DNA from: Aphelenchoides besseyi
Lineage: Eukaryota; Nematoda; Chromadorea; Rhabditida; Aphelenchoididae
Assembly: GCA_024699855.1 (NCBI GenBank)
Contig: JAMPIQ010000001.1
Coordinates: 6,758,001-6,822,000, forward strand
Direction of reading: 5' to 3'
Length of the DNA stretch: 64,000 nt
Numbering within the stretch: position 1 is the first letter of the stretch; each line of letters begins with the position of its first letter. Positions 36,435 to 48,505 of the stretch are shown here, one piece after another. The notes beneath the pieces are model-generated. The model had not been told where the DNA came from. It saw only the letters and a list, made by a program, of their open reading frames with translations, and searched no databases. Both the position numbers and the translations under genes were made by a program.

Positions 36435-36959
36435 TCACGTCGGTTTTGTCGGAGGTGTTGATTCGGAAACGAAAAATCGAGGTGCCATATTCTTCTCGTG
36501 TTTTGACCAATCGTATTTCACTTTGTAAGGCATGAACTTTTCAGCAAGTCCCTTCTCTCTTAGTCGTTTTGTTCGAGTCCAATTTTCGAAATCTTTTTTC
36601 GCATCGATCACCACCGAAATCACAGATGCCGGAATGGTAAATGTGCCGGCCAAACTGAAATCATCGTATGATAAGAAACAATGTTAAAGTCAACTTACAA
36701 AGCCATACGAGCATTTCCAGTGATCCCGTAAAGAAACATGTGGGAAAGAGCGAAGTTACAAAAAGTTGAAATGCAAACGGTCCCAAAAGCAGGATCGATC
36801 TCCGGCAAAAACTGCAAAAACATTTTCAGTTGCAAAAAAGCAAGCAAATGAACGTACCGTGAAATTGTCTGACGATTTACCGGGAGATGTCAACGTGTTT
36901 ATCGGCGGATTTTCGGCGTCGGTCGTGCTCTCCGGTTTATTTGACGGCATCTTTGGCAT
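36435..36959 (-). CDS. Small membrane protein, 144 residues, unknown
   Basis: Three exons (36959-36858, 36811-36699, 36654-36435) sum to 435 nt. The first 35 residues are polar and Pro-rich. Two hydrophobic segments follow: around FGTVCISTFCNFALSHMFLY and around ALLAGTFTIPASVISVVI. A charged tail comes next (DAKKDFENWTRTKRLREKG, then FMPYKVKYDWSKHEK). The shape fits a two-pass or hairpin membrane protein with a long cytosolic or matrix tail. I do not recognise the family. Its start lies 142 bp from the start of the CLCC1-like gene on the other strand, so the two probably share a promoter. Confidence 0.75.
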
Positions 36960-37101
36960 CTCAAATCGAAATATACAAAAACTTATGATCGCAAAACAGT
37001 CACTATTCTTGTGGAAGAAAAAGTGGTGACACGTGAGAAACAGTTGGCTTTGAAGCACGTAAATATTTGTTGAAAATAAGCATGTGGTTTTAGTCCTCGT
37101 C

Positions 37102-38556
37102 ATGTATAATCTGCTTATCCGTCTTCTAATTACTTTCTTTATCGTTAAAACTCAGCATGTTTTTGCTCCCGATGAAGAGGTGAATCTACAGACGGACAAA
37201 AGCGGTTGGGTTGATTTGTTCGATCCATTCAACTCGGGAGTTCAACGACCATCTGATTGGAACGAGAATTGCAATAACGACGAGGCTTTGAAAGAATGCA
37301 AACAAGTGGGTTCACTCGACTTTCAATTGTCACACTTTTGTTTAGCAAATCGAGAAATTAATCCAAACCATCGAGCAACTTCGCAGTCAGAAAACCAATT
37401 CGGTGGATGTTTTGCTGAAGCACATTCTACGGCAGTTTTTCTTGAAATTAGATGTAAACTTGAATTCCGAAGAAGCAGTTGACCGTCATGCACATGTTCA
37501 TCTGTCCAAACAACAAGTCGCCATTGTCGTGAATTATCTTGAAAGTCAGAAGGAAAGCGAAGAAATCGGTCGACGGGAACGTTTACGCGAAGTACTCGAA
37601 AACTTTTTGATCAACGACGTGAGTTTTTGTTGTCATTTCAGTTGACAAATTACACTTTAGAACCCGGGAACCGGACTGTTCGTTCATTTTGTTCGATGGC
37701 TTCCGTACTTGTGTCTTTTGAACGTTTTGATCTTACCGTTAGCTGTCTTGGTTATCTTGAAACAACTCACGAGCATAAGAAGATTCTTTTGTTTTGCACT
37801 TCTTTCCAGTTTTTGTTGTTCGTATTATTTCACATACATTCGGAAATATCAAGTAAGTCAATTCGAGAGTATCTGTTCCGAATCCGTAATTTTAGGAAGT
37901 GCTTGCCAGTCGATTTGCGCGCTCTGACTTCTCAAACGATCATTGTGCTCCAAAGGGCTTGGTCGCGGAGACCGTTGATGTTCTGTTGAGTTATGTGAAG
38001 ATCAAAGGCAAAAATCGATGTTTACAATCACATGAAGTACTTTTCTTACAATCAACTTATTTGCAACTTGTTTATTGCAGGATATGCTCATTGAACCCTT
38101 TTTACTTGTCGATCCATTGCAAGTCTTCGGCGAAGTCATAACCAATTTCATCATGAGTCCGTTTTCGGTCCTTGGTCTTCATCTCAACAAATTTTTTGCT
38201 GATTTTTTCATCGATACTCCCATTCATTTGACAGTTGTAAAATTGGTTTTCATACTTCTCGTTCTTTTCTACTTCAGTGGCTATCGGATAAAAACGATCT
38301 TTGGAAGCATTGAACCAGCGGGTTAGTTTTTACTCTTGAAAACTTTCTTATCTGCTTTGTTTCAGAAAATCGAAGTGTTGTTCAAATCAATCAGGTTCAA
38401 GCTCCTGCTTTGTCTTCTCTCGACCAAATCAACGATCATTCGATTACAAATGCTCCGAATATCAGCGAAATTGATTCGTGGGTAACCAGACGACGAAATC
38501 AACAAACTTCTGCTCGTCTCAGAGCTCAAAGTGTTCCACGATTAAGGCTGACATGA
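37102..38556 (+). CDS. CLCC1-like ER chloride-channel-like protein
   Basis: CLCC1 (chloride channel CLIC-like 1, MCLC) is an endoplasmic-reticulum membrane protein linked to anion conductance and ER homeostasis. Six exons (37102-37305, 37346-37618, 37661-37852, 37896-38036, 38081-38321, 38366-38556) give 1,242 nt, or 413 residues. A signal peptide begins at MYNLLIRLLITFFIV, chosen because an AG acceptor lies 8 bases before this ATG. An acidic luminal region and a coiled segment follow. Membrane segments come next (LCLLNVLILPLAVLVILK, FFCFALLSSFCCSYYFTYI). The family core reads CAPKGLVAETVDVL, then EDMLIEPFLLVDPLQVFGEV, with a final segment near VVKLVFILLVLFYF. It is shorter than the human protein, mainly at the C-terminus. 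Confidence 0.85.
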
Positions 38557-38627
38557 GATTTAATACTGTTAGAAACAAATACGGGTTGTATACAATCGAA
38601 ATATAAATTACTCGTCCTTTCGTTGAA

Positions 38628-40792
38628 TTAGTTTCTTGGCAATGGTCTTACAAGATACAGACGTTCGCCAGTCTCCTCACTGCTAAAGATCGGAGCTTTG
38701 GTGTAGTGTTGAATTAGAGCTTGCATTGTTGGGAATGTACGATTTCCGATTTTGTAACTGCTGGACGAAACATCAACTTGAATCCAAAAGTGTCTGGAAC
38801 CGCAAGATTATTTCAAAAATCTTCAAATTTAAACTACTTGTTACGTATGTTGCCTTTGAGTGAGATTGAATAATCTCCGGGCTAAAACATTCTATTAAAC
38901 TGAATGATGGAAATTGTTCTGTTTACGTTGCTTTCACTATCTCGCACCAAAAAATCGCCCTCCATTCCACGAGCGTTTAGTTCGAAGTCGCTTTGCTCAC
39001 GACTCAGCGCTCCAAAGTACCACGGTTGTTGAGCATATGGTCCAGAGAGTTGAGGACTAAAAACACATTTAAAAGTTCATTTGTCACAAATCCTCCAAGT
39101 CACTAACCCGCTATAAGATTTTTGAGCGACGCTTGTAGTAGCTCGAATTCCATTGGGATTTCGTTCAACAATCTTAACAATCGAGTGTTTAAAAGCTATA
39201 AAAACAGTGACCAAACCTCAATATAATTCGTAGGAACTAAACCAATTTCTCCATTCGCATTTCGCGCTTTGTACCAGTCGGGATCGTAAGCAGGATGATC
39301 GATGATGTCCAAACGTTCTCCTTTTCGAAATGACAATTCTTCGGCGTTTTGAGCATCAAAGGAATACAACGCTACTACTACCTTAAATTACGTTGATTAT
39401 AACCCTAAATGAATGAACTCTCAACCTCGAGAACCTGCTCACGATTGGTAGAACCGTTGGTGAAAGACGAGTTTTGAAGTGGATAACCTGAATCTATATT
39501 ACCGCCATAATTCATAGCTCCAAAACCATTGGTGTTTTGATTTATAGCGGATGGTGGGGCAGTTGGCAAAGCAGAAGGCGGAGGGGAGTTTGTTTCTTCC
39601 ACGTAATTTGACTAAAATTAAATGCTATTGTAAGTACAAAAAACGCGGATAACTAACGGGAAACCATCCGGTCGATCCATTTAACTAAAAATCAACAATC
39701 GTAACAAATTAAAACACCTTTCACTCACTTCGCCTTTCCACCATCCATCAGAGCTTTTGTCCAAAACACTCAGGTGATCATTCTTCGCCAATCTGAGCTC
39801 ATCGTCTCGTTGCGGTTCATATGTGAATTTCGCAATCGCATACGAAATGATATCGGGCATCTGAATTCGAAAAGTTGGATGAAGGAATATAAACTGACTT
39901 TTTGCGTGTTCAGAGAAGAATGAGTGTTGTTTAGCGGATTACGGGTTGTCGGGTCGGCGGCGATGGTTGTCGATGAATCAACCTGAAAAAATATTCCCAC
40001 GTATATAAAAGCCGCAAAGCAATCAGATAACGAAGATACTCGTGGTGTTGTTTTAGAGCAACTCATTTGACATGAAATGCCCGTTCACGCGTAAATAACC
40101 AAACCGCAGCTACCAATTCTTCTGTTTAGTTATCAACACCCAAAGACTGACGATTATCAAACACAGCACGACTCAAAAAGTTATGATTCCAAGACGCGTG
40201 TAATGCAAAAGGCAAACGGCATATTTGCGAATCGCTTTGAAAGAAACGCATGAAGAGACGAGCAAACGGAACAAAAAATAGCGCTGGCGACAGCCAAACT
40301 CTGTGGTTCGCATCCACGGCGAGTTTCCGCTGTCACTTACTCACTTTTCGTCTTTTCACAAAGTTCGCGCCATTTTGATGGAAAATCGCATGTTCGATGT
40401 CCCGATGGACGTCAATAATAACAAATCATACAAAATTCTTTTTGATTGACAATCCAAAAAGGTTTCGAAATGAGCGAATTGAAATAACTCACGAGTTCGG
40501 TTGGAATCGACGAACGTGAACGAGACTTGCCAATTCCGAATGTGCCTTTAGCGCGATCAATAAACGACTCTCGACGAAGGAAATTTGAAGGCACAAGTCC
40601 CGATTCTCCTCTCTCGTTCAAGACCTGTAAAAGAACAAATGCAGAGAACAGGGATCAAAATTGAAATACCTTCCACCAGTTGAAAGAGTCATCCAACACT
40701 TTTAAGCGTTCGCCTTTTCGTATCGTCAATTCATGTTGATTGTCTTGAGCAACATAGTCGTAGCTCACTAATACGAAAATCTCATCGCCCAT
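38628..40792 (-). CDS. nck: NCK adaptor protein (three SH3 domains and one SH2)
   Basis: Cytosolic adaptor that couples phosphotyrosine signals to actin regulators. The domain order is read directly. SH3-1 begins MGDEIFVLVSYDYVAQ, with KVLDDSFNWWKV and GLVPSNFL. SH3-2 has ISYAIAKFTYEPQRDDELRL, DGWWKGE and GWFPSNYV. SH3-3 has VALYSFDAQNAEELSFRKGE and GLVPTNYIE. The SH2 domain starts near QQPWYFGALSREQSD, with the phosphotyrosine-binding FLVRDSES and the end MQALIQHYTKAPIFSSE. The Ser/Thr-rich linkers are longer than in vertebrate NCK. The stop at 38628 lies 71 bp from the end of the convergent CLCC1-like gene. Exon edges were not all resolved. Confidence 0.93.
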
Positions 40793-41686
40793 TGTTTGTT
40801 TTCATTAGAGAATTTGATCGTCCACTTTCGCTCAACAAGTGTTTCTTTGTGATCCTGTCGATTCCTGGAGATTAAGAACCTCCGAATGATTCGAGAGCGA
40901 CGGTCAAGTGGAGCGAAAACGCGGCAACATTCGAAAGTCGATGGCTGTTCGTTGATTCTAAAAATCTTCAATACAACGATGGTTCGTTCGGCCTCGTTAC
41001 CAGAGCAACGAAAAGGAAAGGACTCGACAACAAACTTCTGAACGCAATTGCATTAACTCAAACGAATGTACGCGGCTTTCCATTGCGCAGCGATGACGCT
41101 GAAAAACCGTGGATCTTTTGACGCGAAATCCAAAAATATCGATTGCAACAAAATTCGCAGAGTGAAATTGCAAATGCGGACAACGTTCTCGAATCAACTA
41201 ATCTGTTTAGTCGAACGTTTTTTTGTTCTTGTGGTAAGATGGTGATAACAAAATTAAAATTTCAATTTTTGTCATCAGACTTTTTTGTTTTTGCGTTTTC
41301 GGTCTTCGTCGGCTTCTGGTTACTTTCTTTCTTGAAAATGAAAAAAGTCGTTTCTCAAGTGATGAAATCACTTTGATGATAAAACGCCTCATTCTACGGT
41401 AAATTTGCGTCGAAATGCCAAGACGCTCGCTCGTTGTCGGACACGCGCTTGCGACGCTTAGGGATTAAGCTTTTCTGTGCCAGTGTGTTTGCCACAATAG
41501 CTTTTTCCGTTGGTTTGGCATTTGGTGATCCTCGTGGTTCGAGGAAAAGTTACCCTTTTTTTGCGGAAAGAGACTCCGAACCCTTGACTTTTGGTTTGGT
41601 TGTCTAAAGACGTTGTTTATTGAAACCTGCGTGAAATCGTTCTAATCTTTCGGTTAATTTCTGCTTATTTCAGATATCCAATCAAG
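40793..41686. other. Divergent promoter region of NCK and elongin C; no gene seen
   Basis: About 890 bases between two divergent genes. A TTTCAG acceptor ending at 41673 precedes the elongin C ATG by 13 bases. Short A/T-rich hydrophobic frames near 41.2-41.4 kb look like chance. Confidence 0.5.
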
Positions 41687-42136
41687 ATGGTCGAAGTCGA
41701 CAAAATCAAAACCGATCGAAGTTCCACTCGCGGACCCGACGCGACGCACGTCAAACTCATCTCTTCCGATCATCATGAATTCATCATTCGGCGAGATTTG
41801 GCTCTCACCTCCAACACCATAAAAGCGATGTTATCCGGTCCCGGTCAATACACCGAGAACGAGTCAAACGAAGTGACTTTCCGCGAGATTCAGTAAGCTT
41901 TCTTTTCACCACGACTTACACATTGAATTTCATATCTCACGTTCTCCGCAAAGTGTGCCACTACTTCCAGTACAAAGTTCGGTACACCAACAGCGCTACA
42001 GAAATCCCGGAGTTTGCAATTACTCCCGAAGTTGCCTTAGAGTTATTGATGGTAAGTTGGACGTCAAAAGCTGACTTCACCAATGATTCCCGTTTTCATT
42101 GACTTTTTTCAGGCAGCCAACTTCCTCGATTGCTAA
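41687..42136 (+). CDS. elc-1: Elongin C (with a non-canonical intron end)
   Basis: Elongin C is the BTB/SKP1-fold adaptor of elongin and cullin-2/5 ubiquitin ligases. Exons 41687-41892, 41934-42051 and 42113-42136 give 348 nt, or 115 residues. The protein is nearly identical to animal elongin [56 protein letters not shown] and the end ELLMAANFLDC. The first intron has a consensus GTAAGC donor. To keep the conserved [12 protein letters not shown] junction, its 3' end must fall after TTTCAT, not AG. The nearest AG (41952-41953) would delete SHVLRK and break the frame. Confidence 0.93.
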
Positions 42137-42434
42137 AGAGCCTTCTCGCCGCGACTCCAAACGACTGTCTTATTTGTTTATGATTCACTGTAACAATCTA
42201 ATGTGTAATGAACAAATACTTTGTACGAAATTTGTTTAATTGAACACAACAGTGAATAACACCAAGAAGGCACAAGTTAGAGCAAAACGACGGATATCAA
42301 CATGGGACGAAAACATAAGCGAAATCCCTCGTTTCATGTTGATATTCATCTTAAGAAAATAAATAAACAAGCGAAATTAAGAGTGGAAAATAGAGGAGGC
42401 CGATCATCATTGCAGTCTTGATTTCACGGGTCTT

Positions 42435-42924
42435 TCAATAACCACTATCCGACAAGTAGGTGGCCAACTTCTCAACGGCGGTACGTGCAGCTGAACCGGT
42501 CGCGGCTTCTCCTTCGAAGATGGCAATCAAAATTGCTGAAATGCGAAGAACAATCAGTTGGTTGTCGTGTTGTTTGTGAACAAACCTGAAACCGTCTTGG
42601 CGGCAAAAAATCCTTGTCTTCCTTTCTTGCCAAAAATCAAATTGTCTTCGACTCGTGGAACAACGTAATGGACGCCTTCCAAGTCGGCGCCGGCAGCTGG
42701 AACCGATTGAATGTCGTTGAAGGAATCAATCAAGCGTTTTAACTCAACATCTGTGGCCTAAAAAATCAATTGGAATAGAAACAAGAGAGCGAACATACGC
42801 GAAATTCGTTTTCTCCTTGAGAACGTGCCCAAACAGACCCATCGCTGACACTAACAATTGCAGCGCGCTTGATTCCTTCGCTGCTGTCGATGAGGTTCGT
42901 CACATAAGCATCCCAACCGGACAT
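42435..42924 (-). CDS. pfn: Profilin
   Basis: Small actin-monomer-binding protein that also binds poly-proline and phosphoinositides. Three exons (42924-42799, 42757-42586, 42535-42435) total 399 nt, or 132 residues, a normal profilin length. It starts MSGWDAYVTNLIDSSEG, contains GSVWARSQGENEFRATDVEL and GKKGRQGFFAAKTVSAIL, and ends in the C-terminal helix TAVEKLATYLSDSGY. The N- and C-terminal helices that form the poly-Pro site, with Trp and Tyr, are present. It converges on elongin C, with a 298 bp gap. Confidence 0.95.
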
Positions 42925-44635
42925 CGTGTTATTTGATTGAAGACTCTGAAATCAGCAAAATGAACAAAGTCGATTTGAAGAACGCGATCACGCTAATTGA
43001 GAAGATGTACACTCGATTCAACAAATTGTTTTTCCTAAACAAATCCTTCGCTTTCAATCAAGACCTGAGATTCATGTGCACACATTGACTGTATGACGGC
43101 AAAGAATAAGACGGTTTGCTCGCGCGACGCACAACCGGCGGACTGTCCGTTCGAACCACCACAACTCTCTCTTCGTTGTTTTCAAAACGAACTCCGCACT
43201 CCTCGAAATGCCCACTAAAAGCCAAATTCTCAATGAACGCGCGATAGATGACGACTCGCGCCAAAAATCATCCCGCCACGAGCTTCGAGGGAAAGTCAAA
43301 TCGAACATCATCTGAACACCGCAATTTCCAATCCCTTTTGTGAACTCAATACGACTCTTCCAACGAACAAATCGACTCGTGAATACCCAAACAAACACGC
43401 ATAATGTTGACCATTAAGTCAACTGATGAACTGAAGCAAAACGTCTGCTTTTTCTACCACAGATCGACGGTTTTTCAAACGAAAAAGACGCACGAAGTGA
43501 ACAGCTAACGACGAACGTAAGAAAAGTCCCACGTTATGAATCAGCTTTAGACTCCGCAAAATGAACGAGGCAAAAAGGATCGACAACAACGATTTTCAGG
43601 CCGAAAGCAATCGGTTGGAATTGGAGAAGCGGAAATGATCATTTAGGCCAACGATTCGTTTGTCATCGGACTTCAGTTTCTATCACTGAAAGTCATCACA
43701 CCCCCAGACTATATTCATCAGACACATTGGTTGCAGTGAGCTCATGAATAAATCTAATGAACAGAAATCGCAAACATTGTCGGATTCAAATTGTGGATTT
43801 CTCAATGAAAAGTAAGCCCCTTGCCATCGACTGAGGGCCTTTTACGAAATCGCGTGTTAATTTGAATGGGCAGACAAAACGAAATAAACATAGGACGAGC
43901 AAAAAACAATTGAAGACACACGAAAAAGTCCGTCGACGAAAATTAGCCCCCGCATCATTGAACCGTCCAAACTGATTTGTTGCGAGAAGGTGGCAAGAGA
44001 GCGAAATATGCGAACCGAAGCCTTTTTGTGTTCGCGAAGTGTTCCACCACTATGACGGGCCTTTTTCATCGACTGAAAAACCTCGCGAGTTTCCTCTCGC
44101 CGCCGGACCTTCCGCAGTAAAATTTCGCTCTTTAATTCATCCCATCATGCGAATGGTCACTATGCATTCGAGAGTAATGTTTCGGTGAAACAACTCGTAT
44201 GTTTCGAAACTCGACTAATGACTCGTCAATTTTATTCGACATAAAAACAGACACCCGCCTTTTAAGGACTCATTACAAATACGCGTAATGTATACAGAAG
44301 CGGAACTGATGAAACTGGAGAAAATGTAAACTCAACAGCCCGCCCCCTTAAAACAAATGAGTCATTGATGTTGGGCAAGAAAAGCGAAACAAAAAACTGG
44401 CGAAATAGTCGTATGAAAAGTTTTAAAAACCAACCAAATGATCTACCCGGTAATGTGTTACAACAACGTGAGACGAAAATACGGCAATTGCTAAGTGATT
44501 AATCATACAAAAAAGACCCGAACAATAAACAACTAAGTGCGTAATTGGTCTATAAATGCGAGAGATAAAAGCAAATGATAATAAGTTAATTGGAAGTAAC
44601 GTGTGTACAATGTTCAAGCAAATAGAATACGACAA
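42925..44635. other. Intergenic region; no gene seen
   Basis: About 1.7 kb between the profilin start and the SLC44 stop, both on the minus strand. A 108-codon frame at 43072-43398 has no domain and overlaps another open frame on the same strand. It probably holds the profilin promoter and the SLC44 3' UTR. Confidence 0.45.
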
Positions 44636-47529
44636 TCAAAAATTATTCTCCTTTCCCAAGATCTTCTTTAACGAGTTGCTCATGTAAAATGGTTTTTCCG
44701 GTGTTCCATCGTTGTTTTCGCTGTCTTCCACTGAAAAACAACAATTTGATCGTACAATGGAAATACGTTAAACTTACAGAAACACAGAAAAATGGTATCA
44801 ACTCCCGTATCATAAACTTCGAAGAACTGATCACAAATAAAATAAGTTCCGATTATAACCGCAATAATGGGAACAAAGTAGTAATGCAAATTGACTTGCG
44901 GTATCTCGTCAATAACCCATCTGCCGCTGAAGTAATAAAATGCCACGGCTCCAATGCCTCCGGTAATCACCAATCTTCCGACAAGAAGCAGGAACGCAAC
45001 GGTTCGATTCAAAACCACAGCCCGAATAAGATTTCGAGTAAGAAGAGTGAATGAGTCGCGAGATGAAGCACAAAAACTTCGCCCGTAGATGGCACAATAG
45101 ATGTACGCATTTGTTGTCAGAAAGCGTAGTATCTTTTCCAAGCACCAAAACAAACACGTTAATGCACTGAAACAAACAAGCGGATTGTGTTTTCGTTTCA
45201 TCTACTCACCGGTAAATTGCTTTTCCAATTGGATTCTCCCAACCTTTCATTTTGTTATACAAGAAGTCCAACAACACTCGCAACATCTTCGTAATCGATA
45301 AAATCAATGATCCAAAAGCCAAAGTACCCAAATGATATCTGAGCAAAAAATACGATCAATTTGCTTGGTAGCATCTTAACTTACCGTATAGCTCGACCCA
45401 TTGATCTCAAAACCAAAAATGATGGAACATCCTTTGGTTTTCTGAAAACAACCGGAAAATTGATGTCAACAAAGCTGATTGTAACCTGAATGCAAAATAC
45501 CATGAAGCAAAACTCCCGGCAACGGTCATATCGGAGAGAGCAGAAATGAAACAGCTAAAAGCAAATTATGATGGATTGAGCTGTTTTGCCACTTACCTAA
45601 CCCAAAAACACGCAAAGAGATTGTATGCCTGCCTGAAAATATCACTCTTTAACTACCGTTTCTGTTTGCTTACATAATCGAAATTTGATCTTCCGGTTTT
45701 GTTAAGTTTGCAAACCGGCAACCACCAACCTAAATTTTAGACATCGGCGTTTTTAATTTCATCAGATGATTACCGTCAAGATCGTTGTATTTGAGGAATC
45801 GATTGAATCGCATCTGCACGGTTGTCCGTTTTGTGGATCGTTCGGATTCGTGCCAACGTAAACGCAATTCTCAGTCCCAATCGAGGATAACCAAACTGCC
45901 ATTGTTCCCCATAAAGCGAAGATACCAAGATGAAGAACAGAAGTAATGATGGGAAAGAACAACGTGGAAAGCATGTTACCGAGAGCTTTGCTCGTTTCGC
46001 CTATCAACGCAACAGCAATTCGAACTCGTTTTCGAATAACTAACATAACCTGAAGGCACGACCCGATTAACATATTTTGTTTCGAACTCACCAAAAACAC
46101 GATAACTTCCAGGACACCCAAAGCAATAGCAAAAGCGAACCATGTGTTGGGCATTTCAAAGTAGGCGCTGAACACCGGCGTAAAACTGTAGTCGTTGATA
46201 GCTCCTGCCTTCAAATACACACTCCAATTAACGCCAGTCTCTTTAGTACTTACTTTACGTAAAGTATCATATTTTGTGTAACAAAAAAAACAACCAACTC
46301 CCAAACCAACAACTAACAAGAAAATCGAAAGCCAGATCATGAAACCTCCGAATACACGCATCAAAATAGTCCAAAGAAACGACGCAACTGCAGCAGCTGC
46401 CAACAGAATGACGATTTTTTGCCAAGATACCGAAATGTCAACAACAATCTTTTGGAAAATAGCAGCGTTATCAGCACTGGCAATCTTCTCAACGACACTG
46501 AAAATCGTTCAGATTAGAATACTGTCAAAAGCAGAGGATTTACTTTAAACTTGCTGTAACATGTTCATCTGAAGCAACAAGGCCATTCCCATCGCCAAAC
46601 TTCTTAATCATAGCATTCAATGTCATATTTCCGGAAATTGTCTTTGTCGCATCAACAAAAACTCCCGGAACACAACGACCAAGAAGAGCAGCCGATGGAA
46701 CGGTGTAGGCAACGCATAGACCGCTTTGAACATACGACTGATACTCCGAAAAGTTGGCGATTTGTTGAACGTCTATCTTGTAATGGCAGATCGCATGTTC
46801 ACTTATTTGTTGTCGAAATTCGTTTTGTGATAAAGTTGCCAGTGAAACGTACGAAAAGTAAGAACTGGGACAACGTGAAACGCAGATCTAAAGTCAAATT
46901 TTAACAGATTTAAAACTCGTTGATTTGCCTGAGGGGTAGAACAACTGGATAGTAAAGTTGTGTAGCTGATACAACGAGTTACATCGAAGTACAGTAAATA
47001 CGGCTTTGAACTAAAAAACGTGCTATGAAGTGCGAATGAAAACGCACCTTGTATCGTAGACTGCAGCTCGACGTTGACCGCACCGGTTGCCGAACGAATC
47101 GGACGGAAAGATAACTCGCTCCGGATGACCATTGGAATAAGCAATCCAACCAATAAAAAAGATCCAAATAAGAACAAAGAGCACAAAAAGTATGGCAAAC
47201 AGTGGATCCGTACAGCTTCTGTGAGTCAAAACAACCGGGTTAAATCGTGAAGATTTTGACGGTTTCCCGGTCAGCAAACGTTCGGGTAAATCAAAACGAG
47301 CAGCTTTCTGACCGATCAAAATTGCTGGTGCAGTTTGTGGTCGTTGAATCCACTGGTCGTCTCGATTTCCATTTGATTTTTGTGAGGGCAAATATCTGTA
47401 TTGTCCCGCACGCATCGTGGGATTTAAATCAGAAATTTCGGCGTAAATGGGCAAATCATCGACCATCGACGGGGCGGAGGGAGTTGGAAAATCGGCAGTT
47501 TTGCTGCTCGCCCCCTTTCTACCCATCAT
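44636..47529 (-). CDS. Choline-transporter-like protein (SLC44/CTL family)
   Basis: Multi-pass plasma-membrane or organelle protein of the SLC44 family, which transports choline and related amines. The N-terminus is a polar cytosolic region of about 110 residues, longer than usual. The family block around CTDPLFAILFVLFVLIWIF is followed by HPERVIFPSDSFGNRCGQ. A large extracellular loop contains several Cys and one or more N-glycosylation sequons (for example SGNMTLN). The membrane core has SFLWTILMRVFGGFMIWLSI and further helices to about 44.8 kb. The C-terminus KPFYMSNSLKKILGKENNF matches the conserved end of the family. I estimate about 750 residues. Not all exon edges were resolved. Confidence 0.9.
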
Positions 47530-47883
47530 TTGGTGGTTTACATGCCCGGAAAGACGGTACAAAAGCTAAAACGATTTTGCGGTCCGTTGATTGTAAATGC
47601 GCAACAAACACGCCAAATGAAAGAAAAAATGATGTGGGATCTGGGCGATCATAAAACTAATTCATTGTCTTTGTTCTGCCAAAGACTATGAAACGAATGC
47701 GGGGATACACAGATTGGAGACTTCAGTTCGTCAGACTTCTCACGTGCATCGCCTTTGAGTGTGCAATTGGCCTTTTGCGTCGCTGAGCGAATTGCTCAAG
47801 GACTAACAGGTGCAAAAGCCCGGAGGCAGCAGAATAAGAAGTCACGAACTGATGATGAAAATTAAGAGCGGCCGATTGCTCAC

Positions 47884-48505
47884 CGTTCTACTTCGACAAA
47901 CGCACACTTAACACAAGGACATTGACGGAAAGAGCAGCGATGGTAAACGTTCGGAATGTTCGATAAAAAGCCACGAAATTTGAAACGTTTTTTTAGCATT
48001 TCAAAATTGCCGTTCTTGTTAACAAAACGACCACCATTGGATCTCTGACATTCATGCAGTAATTGCACCTTACGTCTGCCCAGTAAGCGGTCCACTTCAA
48101 GGCCCACTTCTGCAGACGAAACACTGAATGGAAAGGACGAGAGTCATCGACCCACCGGATGCGTAAAAAACGCGAAATCCACGGTCATTCCTCAGCATCT
48201 CGCGAAAATCGACCGTCGCAAAACTCATTTGCGTCGTAATTTTTTGGGCGCGTAGATCTCGTGTGTTCATGACTCATAGTCAGCGGATATAAACGGCGGT
48301 GAACCGGTCAGACGCAAACGAAGCGGATGATCGTGAAATGAAAATTCGAGACTGCACTTTAACTCCACTGGTTTCTTCCGTTAAGTAAAGAGACAAAACG
48401 AGTAAGTCGAGTGATTTGTTTGCTGACCGAGTAGTTTAATTTTTCCAATAACTCACCTTTTGCCTCGTAGTACACGGTTCGTAGTTCGTGGCGAAAGTTC
48501 TGGCT
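47884..48505 (-). CDS. Possible degenerate DM-domain exon (doublesex/mab-3 type)
   Basis: An exon at 48109-47884 has a good acceptor (TCTGCAG) and donor (GTGAGC). It encodes a zinc-type block YHRCSFRQCPCVKCAFVEVER spaced exactly like the second half of a DM domain (C-x4-C-x-C-x2-C). Upstream in the same exon, CQRSNGGRFVNKNG resembles the first half, but with zinc ligands lost (C to S, H to G) and about 20 extra residues before the second half. A 49-nt exon (48505-48457) joins in frame before it. I could not find a convincing downstream exon or a start. It may be a diverged DM gene, a decayed copy or a coincidence. Confidence 0.35.

Noticed and set aside
43072..43398. 108-codon minus-strand frame upstream of profilin
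   Set aside because: No start context, no domain, and overlapping frames.
47884..48109. Inward-rectifier potassium channel N-terminus
   Set aside because: The FVNKNGN stretch looked similar at first, but no membrane segment follows, and the Cys spacing fits a DM domain better.
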